A stretch of 6,619 bases of DNA. It comes from Anaerolineae bacterium (GTDB taxonomy: Bacteria > Chloroflexota > Anaerolineae > CG2-30-64-16). Within the stretch, counting starts at the first letter, position 1; the number at the start of each line of letters is the position of its first letter. The translations under genes and the position numbers were made by a program. The notes beneath the pieces are model-generated. The model had not been told where the DNA came from and did not search any database. It was given only the letters and a program-made list of their open reading frames with translations. Below are positions 1 to 5,639 of the stretch, piece after piece. Location: contig JALOOE010000192.1 in assembly GCA_025454565.1 (NCBI GenBank), positions 1 through 6,619 of the forward strand. The letters run 5' to 3'.

Positions 1-1994
1 TCGGGCGCGGTGCCCCAGATCGGCACGCCGGCGGCGGCCAGGCCGCGCGCCAGGTTGAGCGGCGTCTGCCCGCCGAACTGGACGATCACGCCGTCGGGCC
101 TTTCCTCATCGACGATATTCAGGACATCCTCCAGCGTCAGCGGCTCAAAGTAGAGCCGGTCGGCGGTGTCGTAGTCAGTGCTGACCGTCTCCGGGTTGCA
201 GTTGACCATGATGGTCTCGTAGCCGAGCTCTTTCAGAGCGAAGCAGGCGTGAACGCAGCAATAGTCGAACTCGATCCCCTGGCCGATGCGGTTCGGACCG
301 CCGCCGAGGATGATGATCTTCCGATTTTCGGTCGGCTCGGCCTCATCACCTTGCTCGTAGGTGGAATAGAGATAGGGTGTGAACGCCTCGAATTCGGCGG
401 CGCAGGTGTCCACGCGATAGTAGTTGGCCTTCAACCCCTGCGCGAGGCGATGGGCGCGTACCGCTTGCGCGCCCTCCACCGGTGGCAGCCCCAGCGCTCG
501 GGCGATCTGGGCATCGGAGAAGCCGTGGCGTTTGGCGCGGCGCAGCACACCGAGGGGCAATGTGGCCAACGCATGGTTGGTGAGTTCGCGCTCGATAGCC
601 AGTATCTCCGCCATCTGGCTGACGAACCACGGATCGAACGCCGTTTCGGCGACAACATGCTCCACCCCGGTGCCCGTGCGCAGCGCGTCGGCTACCGCAA
701 ACAGTCGCTGCGCAGTCGGGACACTCAGCGCCGGCGAGGCGGTAACGGGCGCGACTTTGAGCTGTGTCCCGAAGCCGGACGCGCCGATCTCAAGCCCGCG
801 GATCGCCTTGTTGAGCGCCTCCGGGAAGGTGCGCCCGATTGCCATCACCTCGCCTACCGACTTCATCTGCGGACCCAGCGTGCGATCGGCGCCGGGGAAC
901 TTCTCGAAGTTCCAGCGCGGAATCTTCACGACGCAGTAGTCGATAGATGGCTCGAACGATGCAGGTGTGACGCGCGTGATGTCGTTGAGGATTTCGTCGA
1001 GCGTGTAGCCTACAGCGAGCAGCGCGGCGATTTTCGCAATGGGGAAGCCCGTCGCCTTCGAGGCCAGCGCCGACGACCGGCTGACGCGCGGGTTCATCTC
1101 GATGACCACAACCTCGCCGGTGCGCGGATTGACGGCAAACTGCACGTTGGAGCCGCCGGTTTCGACGCCCACCGTCTGGATCACCGTGCGCGCCATGTCC
1201 CGCAGGCGCTGGTACTCCCGATCCGTGAGGGTCTGCGCCGGGGCCACGGTGATGCTGTCGCCAGTGTGAACGCCCATCGGGTCGATGTTTTCGATGGAAC
1301 AAACGACCACAAAGTTGTCCGCCCGGTCGCGCATGACCTCCAGTTCGTATTCTTTCCAGCCCAGGACAGATTGCTCGACCAACACCTCGCCGACCGGTGA
1401 CTCCGCGATGCCCTGGGCGGCGATACGCCGCAGATCCTCGACTGAGTAGGCGATGCCGCCCCCTGATCCTCCGAGGGTGAAGGAAGGCCGGATCAGGCAG
1501 GGGAAGCCGAGTTGCGAGGCGGCTGTCTCGGCCTCGGCGACGGAGCGTGCCAGACCGGAGGCCGGCACCGCCAGTCCAGCCGCAATCATCGCGTCCTTGA
1601 ACTTGAGCCGGTCCTCAGCCAGTTCGATGGCGGCGGTCCGTGCGCCGATCAACTGCACGCCGTACTTCTCTAGCACGCCGGCGCGGGCGAGATCTATCGC
1701 CAGATTCAGCCCGGTCTGCCCGCCAACGGTGGGGAGCAGCGCATCGGGCCGCTCGGCAGCGATGATCTTTTCGCAGAGCGGCACCGTCAGCGGTTCGACG
1801 TAGGTCGCATCGGCCAGCTCGGGGTCGGTCATGATGGTGGCGGGATTGGAGTTCACCAGCACGACGCGATACCCCTCGCGGCGCAGCGCTTTGCACGCTT
1901 GCACGCCGGAATAGTCGAACTCGCACCCCTGGCCGATGATGATCGGGCCGGAGCCGAGGATCAGGATGGTGTGGACATCAGTGCGTTTGGGCAT
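1..1994 (-). CDS. carB: Carbamoyl-phosphate synthase large subunit, N-terminal 664 residues (runs off left edge)
   Basis: Large synthetase subunit of carbamoyl-phosphate synthase. It uses ammonia channelled from CarA, bicarbonate and two ATP to make carbamoyl phosphate for pyrimidines and arginine. I translated the whole reverse frame: 664 codons with no stop or frameshift. The start MPKRTDVHTILILGSGP is typical of the family. The first ATP-grasp half has IRPSF with Arg169, GGSGGG just after it, His243 in GVHTGDS, and Glu299/Asn301 in EMNPRVS. These fall at the same numbers as the E. coli active-site residues. The oligomerisation domain follows (about 400-555). The second synthetase half begins at about residue 559 with KIIILGGGPNRIGQG and is cut by the window edge; a full CarB has about 1,070 residues. 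The ATG overlaps the end of carA by 17 nt and has no strong Shine-Dalgarno, so translation is probably coupled to carA. Identity is certain; only the 3' end is missing. Confidence 0.98.
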   Translation of the reverse strand, partial: MPKRTDVHTILILGSGPIIIGQGCEFDYSGVQACKALRREGYRVVLVNSNPATIMTDPELADATYVEPLTVPLCEKIIAAERPDALLPTVGGQTGLNLAIDLARAGVLEKYGVQLIGARTAAIELAEDRLKFKDAMIAAGLAVPASGLARSVAEAETAASQLGFPCLIRPSFTLGGSGGGIAYSVEDLRRIAAQGIAESPVGEVLVEQSVLGWKEYELEVMRDRADNFVVVCSIENIDPMGVHTGDSITVAPAQTLTDREYQRLRDMARTVIQTVGVETGGSNVQFAVNPRTGEVVVIEMNPRVSRSSALASKATGFPIAKIAALLAVGYTLDEILNDITRVTPASFEPSIDYCVVKIPRWNFEKFPGADRTLGPQMKSVGEVMAIGRTFPEALNKAIRGLEIGASGFGTQLKVAPVTASPALSVPTAQRLFAVADALRTGTGVEHVVAETAFDPWFVSQMAEILAIERELTNHALATLPLGVLRRAKRHGFSDAQIARALGLPPVEGAQAVRAHRLAQGLKANYYRVDTCAAEFEAFTPYLYSTYEQGDEAEPTENRKIIILGGGPNRIGQGIEFDYCCVHACFALKELGYETIMVNCNPETVSTDYDTADRLYFEPLTLEDVLNIVDEERPDGVIVQFGGQTPLNLARGLAAAGVPIWGTAP

Positions 1995-3111
1995 GTAACA
2001 TCAGCGCAATCAACTCGTCGAACAGATCCAGCGCATCGTGCGGGCCGGGCGCAGCTTCCGGGTGGTACTGAACCGACAAAGCGCGCAGACCGGGCGCGGC
2101 CAGCCCCTCGACGCAGCCGTCATTCAGATTGACGTGTGTGACCGCGACTCCTGTCGGCAGGCTTTCGGCGCGCACGGCGAAGCCATGATTGTGGCTGGAA
2201 ATGGCGACGGCGCGCGTCGGCGCGTATCGCACCGGCTGATTGCCGCCGCGATGGCCGAACTTCAACTTGTACGTCTCGCCGCCCAAGGCCAGCGCGAGGA
2301 TCTGATGGCCCAGGCAAATGCCGAAGATGGGCACTCGGCCCAGCAGATCCCTGATGGCCGCGATCGCATACGCGACGGCCGCGGGATCGCCTGGCCCGTT
2401 GGACAGGAAGATGCCATCCGGTTGCAGCGCGAGGACGTCGGCCGCCGTGGTTTGCGCCGGGACGACGGTAATGCGGCAGTTATGGCTCGCCAGCAGACGC
2501 AGGATGTTGCGTTTGATGCCGAAGTCGTAGGCGACGACATGCAGCAGCCGGTGTGTGGCGCTCGGTGTGGGATTGGGCGCGACCTCGTAAGGCGCGGCGC
2601 ACGATACCTCTCGTGCCAGATCGAGGCCATTCATATCGGGCGCGGAGCGCGCCAGCGCGACCAGACGCTCCGCGTCGGTATTTACCGATGAGAGGGCGGC
2701 GTTCAGCGCACCACGTGTGCGGATGTGCCGGACCAGCGCGCGCGTGTCCACATCGGTCATGCCCACAATATTGCGCTGCCGCAGGTAGACGTCGAGGGTC
2801 CGGTTGGCGCGCCAGTTGCTCGCCGCCGGGCTGGCCGAGCGGACAATGAAGCCGGCCACCCAGCAGCGCTCCGACTCGTCATCCTCGTCGTTCGCGCCGG
2901 TGTTGCCGATGTGCGGCTGGGTCATCACCGGGATCTGGCCGTGGTATGATGGATCGGTGAGCACTTCCTGGTAGCCGGTCATGCAGGTGTTGAAGACCAA
3001 CTCGCCGGAGCGCTCGCCGACAGCGCCGAATACCTGACCGGGCCAAAGTGTGCCGTCAGCCAGGGCCAGCAAGGCGGGTTTCGGGTGCGCATCATCAGAT
3101 TGCAGGTTCAC
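1978..3111 (-). CDS. carA: Carbamoyl-phosphate synthase small subunit (glutamine amidotransferase)
   Basis: Glutaminase subunit of carbamoyl-phosphate synthase; it hydrolyses glutamine and passes ammonia to CarB. From the GTG at 3111 it is 377 residues, normal for CarA. The N-terminal small-subunit domain (about 13-150) contains ELVFNTCMTGYQEVLTDPSY and HIGNTGAN. The class I glutamine amidotransferase domain (about 190-370) contains AYDFGIKRNILR, the nucleophile Cys266 in FGICLGHQ, and His350/Glu352 in QYHPE, completing the triad. The frame stays open much further upstream, but that region is the riboswitch on the other strand and its translation has no family similarity. GTG is chosen because the conserved N-terminus starts there and because a TATAAT box lies exactly 7 nt before it. 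Family members usually have HIGNYG; here it is HIGNTG. The gene is first in a carAB operon and overlaps carB. Confidence 0.96.
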   Translation of the reverse strand: MNLQSDDAHPKPALLALADGTLWPGQVFGAVGERSGELVFNTCMTGYQEVLTDPSYHGQIPVMTQPHIGNTGANDEDDESERCWVAGFIVRSASPAASNWRANRTLDVYLRQRNIVGMTDVDTRALVRHIRTRGALNAALSSVNTDAERLVALARSAPDMNGLDLAREVSCAAPYEVAPNPTPSATHRLLHVVAYDFGIKRNILRLLASHNCRITVVPAQTTAADVLALQPDGIFLSNGPGDPAAVAYAIAAIRDLLGRVPIFGICLGHQILALALGGETYKLKFGHRGGNQPVRYAPTRAVAISSHNHGFAVRAESLPTGVAVTHVNLNDGCVEGLAAPGLRALSVQYHPEAAPGPHDALDLFDELIALMLHAQTH

Positions 3112-3118
3112 GCGGGCG

Positions 3119-3127
3119 ATTATACCA
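3119..3127 (-). promoter_or_regulatory. carA extended -10 promoter (leaderless transcript predicted)
   Basis: On the minus strand the sequence reads TGG then TATAAT (3127 down to 3119). This is a perfect -10 box with the TGn extension. No convincing -35 hexamer lies at a 16-18 nt spacing, which fits an extended -10 promoter. Seven bases (3118-3112) separate the box from the GTG at 3111, so a normal transcription start falls on or next to the start codon. No Shine-Dalgarno precedes the GTG. Confidence 0.75.
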
Positions 3128-3147
3128 TCAAGCGCGTTAGCATCAGA

Positions 3148-3168
3148 AAACGACCGTGCGCGTCGTTT
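3148..3168. promoter_or_regulatory. Candidate operator: 7-bp inverted repeat between the divergent promoters
   Basis: AAACGAC (3148-3154) and GTCGTTT (3162-3168) form a perfect 7-bp inverted repeat around a 7-nt centre. It lies just upstream of the carA -35 position and 17 bp before the gcv -35 box. The motif GTCGTT recurs at 3181-3186 and 3191-3196, the first overlapping the gcv -35. The regulator is unknown. In a high-GC genome a match of this size could be chance, but its position suits a repressor or activator site. Confidence 0.4.
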
Positions 3169-3184
3169 GCACGCGTCGCTGTCG

Positions 3185-3213
3185 TTGACAGTCGTTCCGC
3201 CCTGTGTTACACT
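3185..3213 (+). promoter_or_regulatory. gcv operon promoter (sigma-70 type)
   Basis: A consensus -35 box TTGACA (3185-3190), a 17-nt spacer and a -10 box TACACT (3208-3213) preceded by TGT as an extended -10. Transcription should start near 3220, giving a leader of about 390 nt before gcvH. A small hairpin, GTTGA/TCAAC (3221-3225 with 3230-3234), would lie at the very 5' end of the RNA. Confidence 0.8.
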
Positions 3214-3241
3214 GCGTGCCGTTGAGGATTCAACTGCATAT

Positions 3242-3470
3242 CGCTGAACGATCAGCGCGAGAGAGCATTCCGACATGTCTGCCCCGGCCTGCCAGCCGAA
3301 ATTCATGCCGGGATCGCCGAAGGGGCGCCATCTCTCAGGCAACCACATCGCGCTGGGACAGCACTCTGGAGAGCTCCTACCGTCCACCGTGACGGGAGGG
3401 CACCGACGGGGCAAGCCGCACCTTCCCATCGCTGGGCCAGGCGGTAATCTCTCAGGTCGCAGGACAGAGA
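3242..3470 (+). ncRNA. Tandem glycine riboswitch (two aptamers with leader-linker kink-turn)
   Basis: Two glycine aptamers in series. Aptamer 1: P1 is CAGCGC (3253-3258) with GCGCTG (3350-3355); P2 is GAGAG (3261-3265) with CTCTC (3332-3336); P3 includes CCGGC (3284-3288) with GCCGG (3307-3311). Its core has GCCGAAGGGGC and CTCTCAGGC. Aptamer 2: P1 is CTCTG (3364-3368) with CAGAG (3465-3469); P2 is GAGAG (3369-3373) with CTCTC (3449-3453); P3 includes CCGTC (3380-3384) with GACGG (3391-3395). Its core has GCACCGACGGGGCAA, CTCTCAGGT and AGGACAGAG. The linker TCTGGAGAG is the hallmark of this RNA class. A leader-linker kink-turn is also visible: GCTG (3243-3246) pairs with CAGC (3359-3362), with AAC bulged and GA opposite GA. 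The RNA binds glycine and here controls genes that degrade it, with the terminator directly downstream. Confidence 0.93.
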
Positions 3471-3508
3471 CGGGAACCGGGTCATTGCCCGCGCCACCCG
3501 TCTTTTTT
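3466..3508 (+). terminator. Riboswitch-controlled rho-independent terminator
   Basis: GACGGG (3469-3474) pairs with CCCGTC (3497-3502), and inside it CGGG (3478-3481) pairs with CCCG (3488-3491). Six T follow at 3503-3508. The stem can extend outward through AGA (3466-3468) pairing with the T-run. Those bases belong to the 3' strand of aptamer 2 P1 (CAGAG, 3465-3469), so bound aptamer and full terminator exclude each other. This predicts that glycine allows read-through into gcvH, as known for other gcv glycine riboswitches. Confidence 0.8.
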
Positions 3509-3513
3509 GTTGC

Positions 3514-3587
3514 GGTTGAAAGTTGAAGGTTCCAGATTGAAGGCAGGCGCGGCCGTCCACCTTGAACCTTGAACCTTGAACCTTCAA
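3514..3587. repeat. Heptamer-repeat hairpin element A (upstream of gcvH)
   Basis: The left arm (3514-3541) is four 7-nt units: GGTTGAA, AGTTGAA, GGTTCCA, GATTGAA. An 18-nt GC-rich core (3542-3559) follows. The right arm (3560-3587) is CCTTGAA three times, then CCTTCAA. The arms are imperfectly complementary: an 11-bp perfect block (3522-3532 with 3578-3588) continues with mismatches to about 3543/3567. The element lies between the riboswitch terminator and the gcvH Shine-Dalgarno (3596). It could be a mobile or expanding short repeat; no coding potential is evident. Confidence 0.8.
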
Positions 3588-3595
3588 CCAAACCC

Positions 3596-3601
3596 AGGAG
3601 G
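3596..3601 (+). promoter_or_regulatory. gcvH Shine-Dalgarno
   Basis: A perfect AGGAGG six bases before the ATG at 3608. It decides the start: the frame could be read 13 codons further upstream from a TTG, but that stretch is the heptamer repeat and encodes nothing family-like. Confidence 0.9.
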
Positions 3602-3607
3602 AACACT

Positions 3608-4015
3608 ATGAGCTACCGTTATGACGCCAACGCCAAGTACGCCAAGTCGCACGAGTGGGCCCGCATGGAGGGCAAGATCGCCGTGGTCGGCGTGTCCGAC
3701 TACGCCCAACACCTGCTATCCGATGTTGTCTACGTCGATCTGCCGGAGGTGGGCGATACGGTGACGAAGGGCGAGAGCCTGGGCACCGTCGAGTCGGTCA
3801 AGGCCGCCGAAGATGCCTACAGCCCGATCAGCGGCGAAGTGATCGAGATCAACACCGACCTCGAAGACCATCCCGAATGGGTGAACGAGGATCCCTACGG
3901 CAAGGCGTGGCTGATCAAGGTCAAGCCGAGCGATCACGGCGAGCTGAACGACCTGATGGCCGCAGCCGCGTACGAAGCGTATGTCACCGAGGAAGAAGAA
4001 AAGGGCGCGCACTGA
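3608..4015 (+). CDS. gcvH: Glycine cleavage system H protein
   Basis: A small lipoyl carrier protein, 135 residues (family about 125-135). It takes the aminomethyl group from the P-protein on its lipoyl arm and presents it to the T-protein and then to dihydrolipoamide dehydrogenase. The sequence shows the biotinyl/lipoyl fold: KYAKSHEWARMEGK near the N-terminus, VGVSDYAQHLLSDVVYVDLPEVG (continuous, residues 27-49), and the lipoylated Lys65 in GTVESVKAAEDAYSP. The glycine-rich PYGKAWLIKVKPSD follows, then an acidic C-terminal tail ending EEEEKGAH. It is the first gene after the glycine riboswitch and is followed after 99 bases by gcvPA. gcvT, often first in such operons, is not between the riboswitch and gcvH. 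Nothing in the protein looks damaged. Confidence 0.98.
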   Translation: MSYRYDANAKYAKSHEWARMEGKIAVVGVSDYAQHLLSDVVYVDLPEVGDTVTKGESLGTVESVKAAEDAYSPISGEVIEINTDLEDHPEWVNEDPYGKAWLIKVKPSDHGELNDLMAAAAYEAYVTEEEEKGAH

Positions 4016-4021
4016 GAAAAC

Positions 4022-4102
4022 GCAGAATGCAGAATGGTGAATGCGGAATGATGACGCTGACACGGCGTGTCTCGTTCTGCACTCTGCCTTCTGCCTTCTC
4101 CT
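4022..4102. repeat. Heptamer-repeat hairpin element B (gcvH-gcvPA spacer)
   Basis: It has the same plan as the element upstream of gcvH but unrelated unit sequence. Left arm (4022-4049): GCAGAAT, GCAGAAT, GGTGAAT, GCGGAAT. Core (4050-4074): 25 nt containing the perfect palindrome GACACGGCGTGTC (4059-4071). Right arm (4075-4102): TTCTGCA, CTCTGCC, TTCTGCC, TTCTCCT. The arms pair imperfectly unit to unit, apart from the third left unit, which pairs poorly. The element fills almost the whole spacer and stops three bases before the GGAGG of gcvPA. There is no T-run, so it is not a canonical terminator. Confidence 0.8.
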
Positions 4103-4105
4103 TCT

Positions 4106-4110
4106 GGAGG
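4106..4110 (+). promoter_or_regulatory. gcvPA Shine-Dalgarno
   Basis: GGAGG lies four bases before the ATG at 4115, slightly close but usable. It fixes the start; the frame extends 16 codons upstream only through the heptamer repeat. Confidence 0.8.
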
Positions 4111-4114
4111 TTCA

Positions 4115-5560
4115 ATGAACTACATCCCCAATACCGACGCCGATCGGGCGCTGATGCTGGAGGTTGTCGGCGCCAAATCGACGGCGGAGTTGTTCCGCGA
4201 TGTGCCGGAGCCGCATCGCTTTCCGGCGCTGGACCTGCCGCCGGCGCTCTCCGAGATGGAAGTGCTGGACGAACTCAACGCGCTGGCGAATGAGAACGAC
4301 GACCTGCAGAACCTGGCGTGCTTCCTGGGCGCCGGCGCCTACTGTCACTTCGTGCCGAGTGTCGTCGATTTCATCCTGCACCGGTCTGAGTTTTTCACTG
4401 CCTACACGCCCTACCAGCCGGAGATCAGCCAGGGCACGCTCCAGGCGCACTACGAGTATCAGTCGATGATCTGCGCGCTGACCGGCATGGAGGTGAGCAA
4501 CGTTTCACACTACGACGGCGCGACCGCAGTGGCCGAGGCGGTGATCATGGCGTTGCAGGTGGGTCGGGGCAAACGCAATAAGGTCATCCTCAGCCCAACG
4601 CTGAACCCGCAGTATCGCGAGGTGGTGCGGACCTACACGCAGGGTATGTCGCTGGATCTTGCCGGCGATGACGCTCTGGCCGATCTCCTGACCGAGCCAA
4701 CGGGGGCACGGTCTGAGACCGGCCCCAGCGCATTGTTGGATGCTCTGGCCGCGCTGCTCGACAAGCAAACCGCCTGCGTCATCGTCCAGAACCCTGATTT
4801 TCTGGGACGACTCTACACCCCGGCCGAGATGCAGGCGCTGGCCGACAAAACCCACGCGGCCGGCGCGCAGTTGGTCGTCTCGGTCGATCCGATCAGCCTG
4901 GGGTTGTTCGTGCCGCCGGGCCAGTATGGGGCCGATGTCGTCACAGGCGAGGGGCAGCCGATGGGTAACGGCATCAGCTTCGGCGGGCCGTACCTGGGCT
5001 TCTTCGCCATGAAGTCGGCGGACGTGCGCCGTTCGGCGGGGCGCATCGTCGGCCAGACGGTGGACGCCGACGGCAAACGCGGCTATGTGCTGACCCTCAG
5101 CACGCGCGAGCAGCACATCCGCCGCGAGAAGGCGTCCAGCAACATCTGCACCAACCAGGCGCTCAACGCCCTGGCCGCGGCGATCTACATGGCCGCGATG
5201 GGTAAGTACGGCCTGCGCACCGTGGCCGAGCTGAGCTACCACAAGGCGCACTATGCCGCCGATCTGATCGGCAAGCTGTCGGGCTACGACGTGGTCAGCC
5301 GGGGGCCATTCTTCAAGGAGTTTGTCGTGCGCTGTCCCCGGCCGGTCGCGTTCATCAACGAGAACCTGCTCGACCGCTACGGCATGATCGGCGGGTATGA
5401 CCTGGGTGGCGACTATCCCGGCCTCAAAGATCACATGCTGGTCTGCGTTACTGAGATGAACAGCCGGATGCAGATCGAGTTGTTGGCTGAGGCGCTCGGT
5501 GAAATCGCCGGCATGAACCCGGATCGCTATGATGGCGATGAGGAGGTGGCCAGTGTCTGA
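4115..5560 (+). CDS. gcvPA: Glycine dehydrogenase (decarboxylating) subunit 1, P-protein N-terminal half
   Basis: The first of two subunits that together replace the single-chain P-protein. With GcvPB it decarboxylates glycine and loads the aminomethyl group onto GcvH. Family landmarks: MNYIPNTDADRALMLEVVG at the start; LACFLGAGAYCHFVPSVV; FFTAYTPYQPEISQGTLQ; ICALTGMEVSNVSHYDGATA; GGPYLGFFA; GRIVGQTVDADGKRGYVLTL; and REQHIRREKASSNICTNQAL. The PLP-binding lysine is in GcvPB, as expected for the split form. At 481 residues it is some 30 longer than the usual 440-450. Part of the excess lies around residues 190-212, where a GC-rich palindrome is read in frame as ARSETGP. The 3' end carries the gcvPB Shine-Dalgarno and overlaps the original gcvPB GTG by eight bases. 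The frame is intact. Confidence 0.97.
   Translation: MNYIPNTDADRALMLEVVGAKSTAELFRDVPEPHRFPALDLPPALSEMEVLDELNALANENDDLQNLACFLGAGAYCHFVPSVVDFILHRSEFFTAYTPYQPEISQGTLQAHYEYQSMICALTGMEVSNVSHYDGATAVAEAVIMALQVGRGKRNKVILSPTLNPQYREVVRTYTQGMSLDLAGDDALADLLTEPTGARSETGPSALLDALAALLDKQTACVIVQNPDFLGRLYTPAEMQALADKTHAAGAQLVVSVDPISLGLFVPPGQYGADVVTGEGQPMGNGISFGGPYLGFFAMKSADVRRSAGRIVGQTVDADGKRGYVLTLSTREQHIRREKASSNICTNQALNALAAAIYMAAMGKYGLRTVAELSYHKAHYAADLIGKLSGYDVVSRGPFFKEFVVRCPRPVAFINENLLDRYGMIGGYDLGGDYPGLKDHMLVCVTEMNSRMQIELLAEALGEIAGMNPDRYDGDEEVASV
4703..4726. repeat. In-frame palindrome within gcvPA
   Basis: GGGGC (4703-4707) and GCCCC (4722-4726) flank CGGTCTGAGACCG (4709-4721), a perfect odd palindrome centred on 4715. 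One base (A4708) is bulged. It encodes residues 197-204 of GcvPA, in a region longer than in typical family members. It resembles palindromic elements inserted in frame in other genomes, but only one copy is visible here. Confidence 0.55.
5541..5555 (+). promoter_or_regulatory. Original gcvPB Shine-Dalgarno and GTG start, now out of frame with the gene
   Basis: AGGAGG (5541-5546), six bases, then GTG (5553-5555), overlapping the gcvPA stop at 5558-5560. Read with one copy of the downstream duplication removed, this GTG gives MSEPLIYDICQAGRRAVSLP, which joins smoothly to the conserved GcvPB body. As the sequence stands, translation from it enters the wrong frame in the second copy and stops at TGA 5820-5822 after 89 codons. 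Confidence 0.8.
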
Positions 5561-5639
5561 GCCATTGATCTACGATATCTGCCAGGCGGGCCGCCGCGCA
5601 GCCATTGATCTACGATATCTGCCAGGCGGGCCGCCGCGC
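5560..5639 (+). repeat. Exact 40-bp tandem duplication at the gcvPA/gcvPB junction
   Basis: Bases 5560-5599 and 5600-5639 are identical over all 40 positions (unit AGCCATTGAT...GCCGCCGCGC). Forty is not a multiple of three, so the duplication shifts the reading frame of gcvPB just after its start. Perfect identity indicates a very recent event or an assembly artefact. Confidence 0.97.

Noticed and set aside
249..1400. A 383-codon open frame on the plus strand
   Set aside because: It lies fully antisense to carB, whose reverse frame carries all conserved motifs; the plus-strand translation is arginine-rich and family-less, typical of high-GC shadow frames.
3112..3606. Upstream extension of carA to give a 542-residue protein
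   Set aside because: The extension runs through the riboswitch, terminator and heptamer element of the opposite strand; the TATAAT box at 3119-3124 and the conserved N-terminus put the start at 3111.
4050..4102. Transcription terminator between gcvH and gcvPA
   Set aside because: A palindrome (GACACGGCGTGTC) is present but no T-run follows, and gcvPA must be co-expressed with gcvH.
3514..4102. CRISPR-like repeats
   Set aside because: The units are 7 nt, contiguous within each arm and inverted between arms; there are no spacers and no repeats of CRISPR length.
4505..5434. A 309-codon open frame on the minus strand
   Set aside because: It is antisense to gcvPA, has no recognisable domain, and arises from third-position GC bias.
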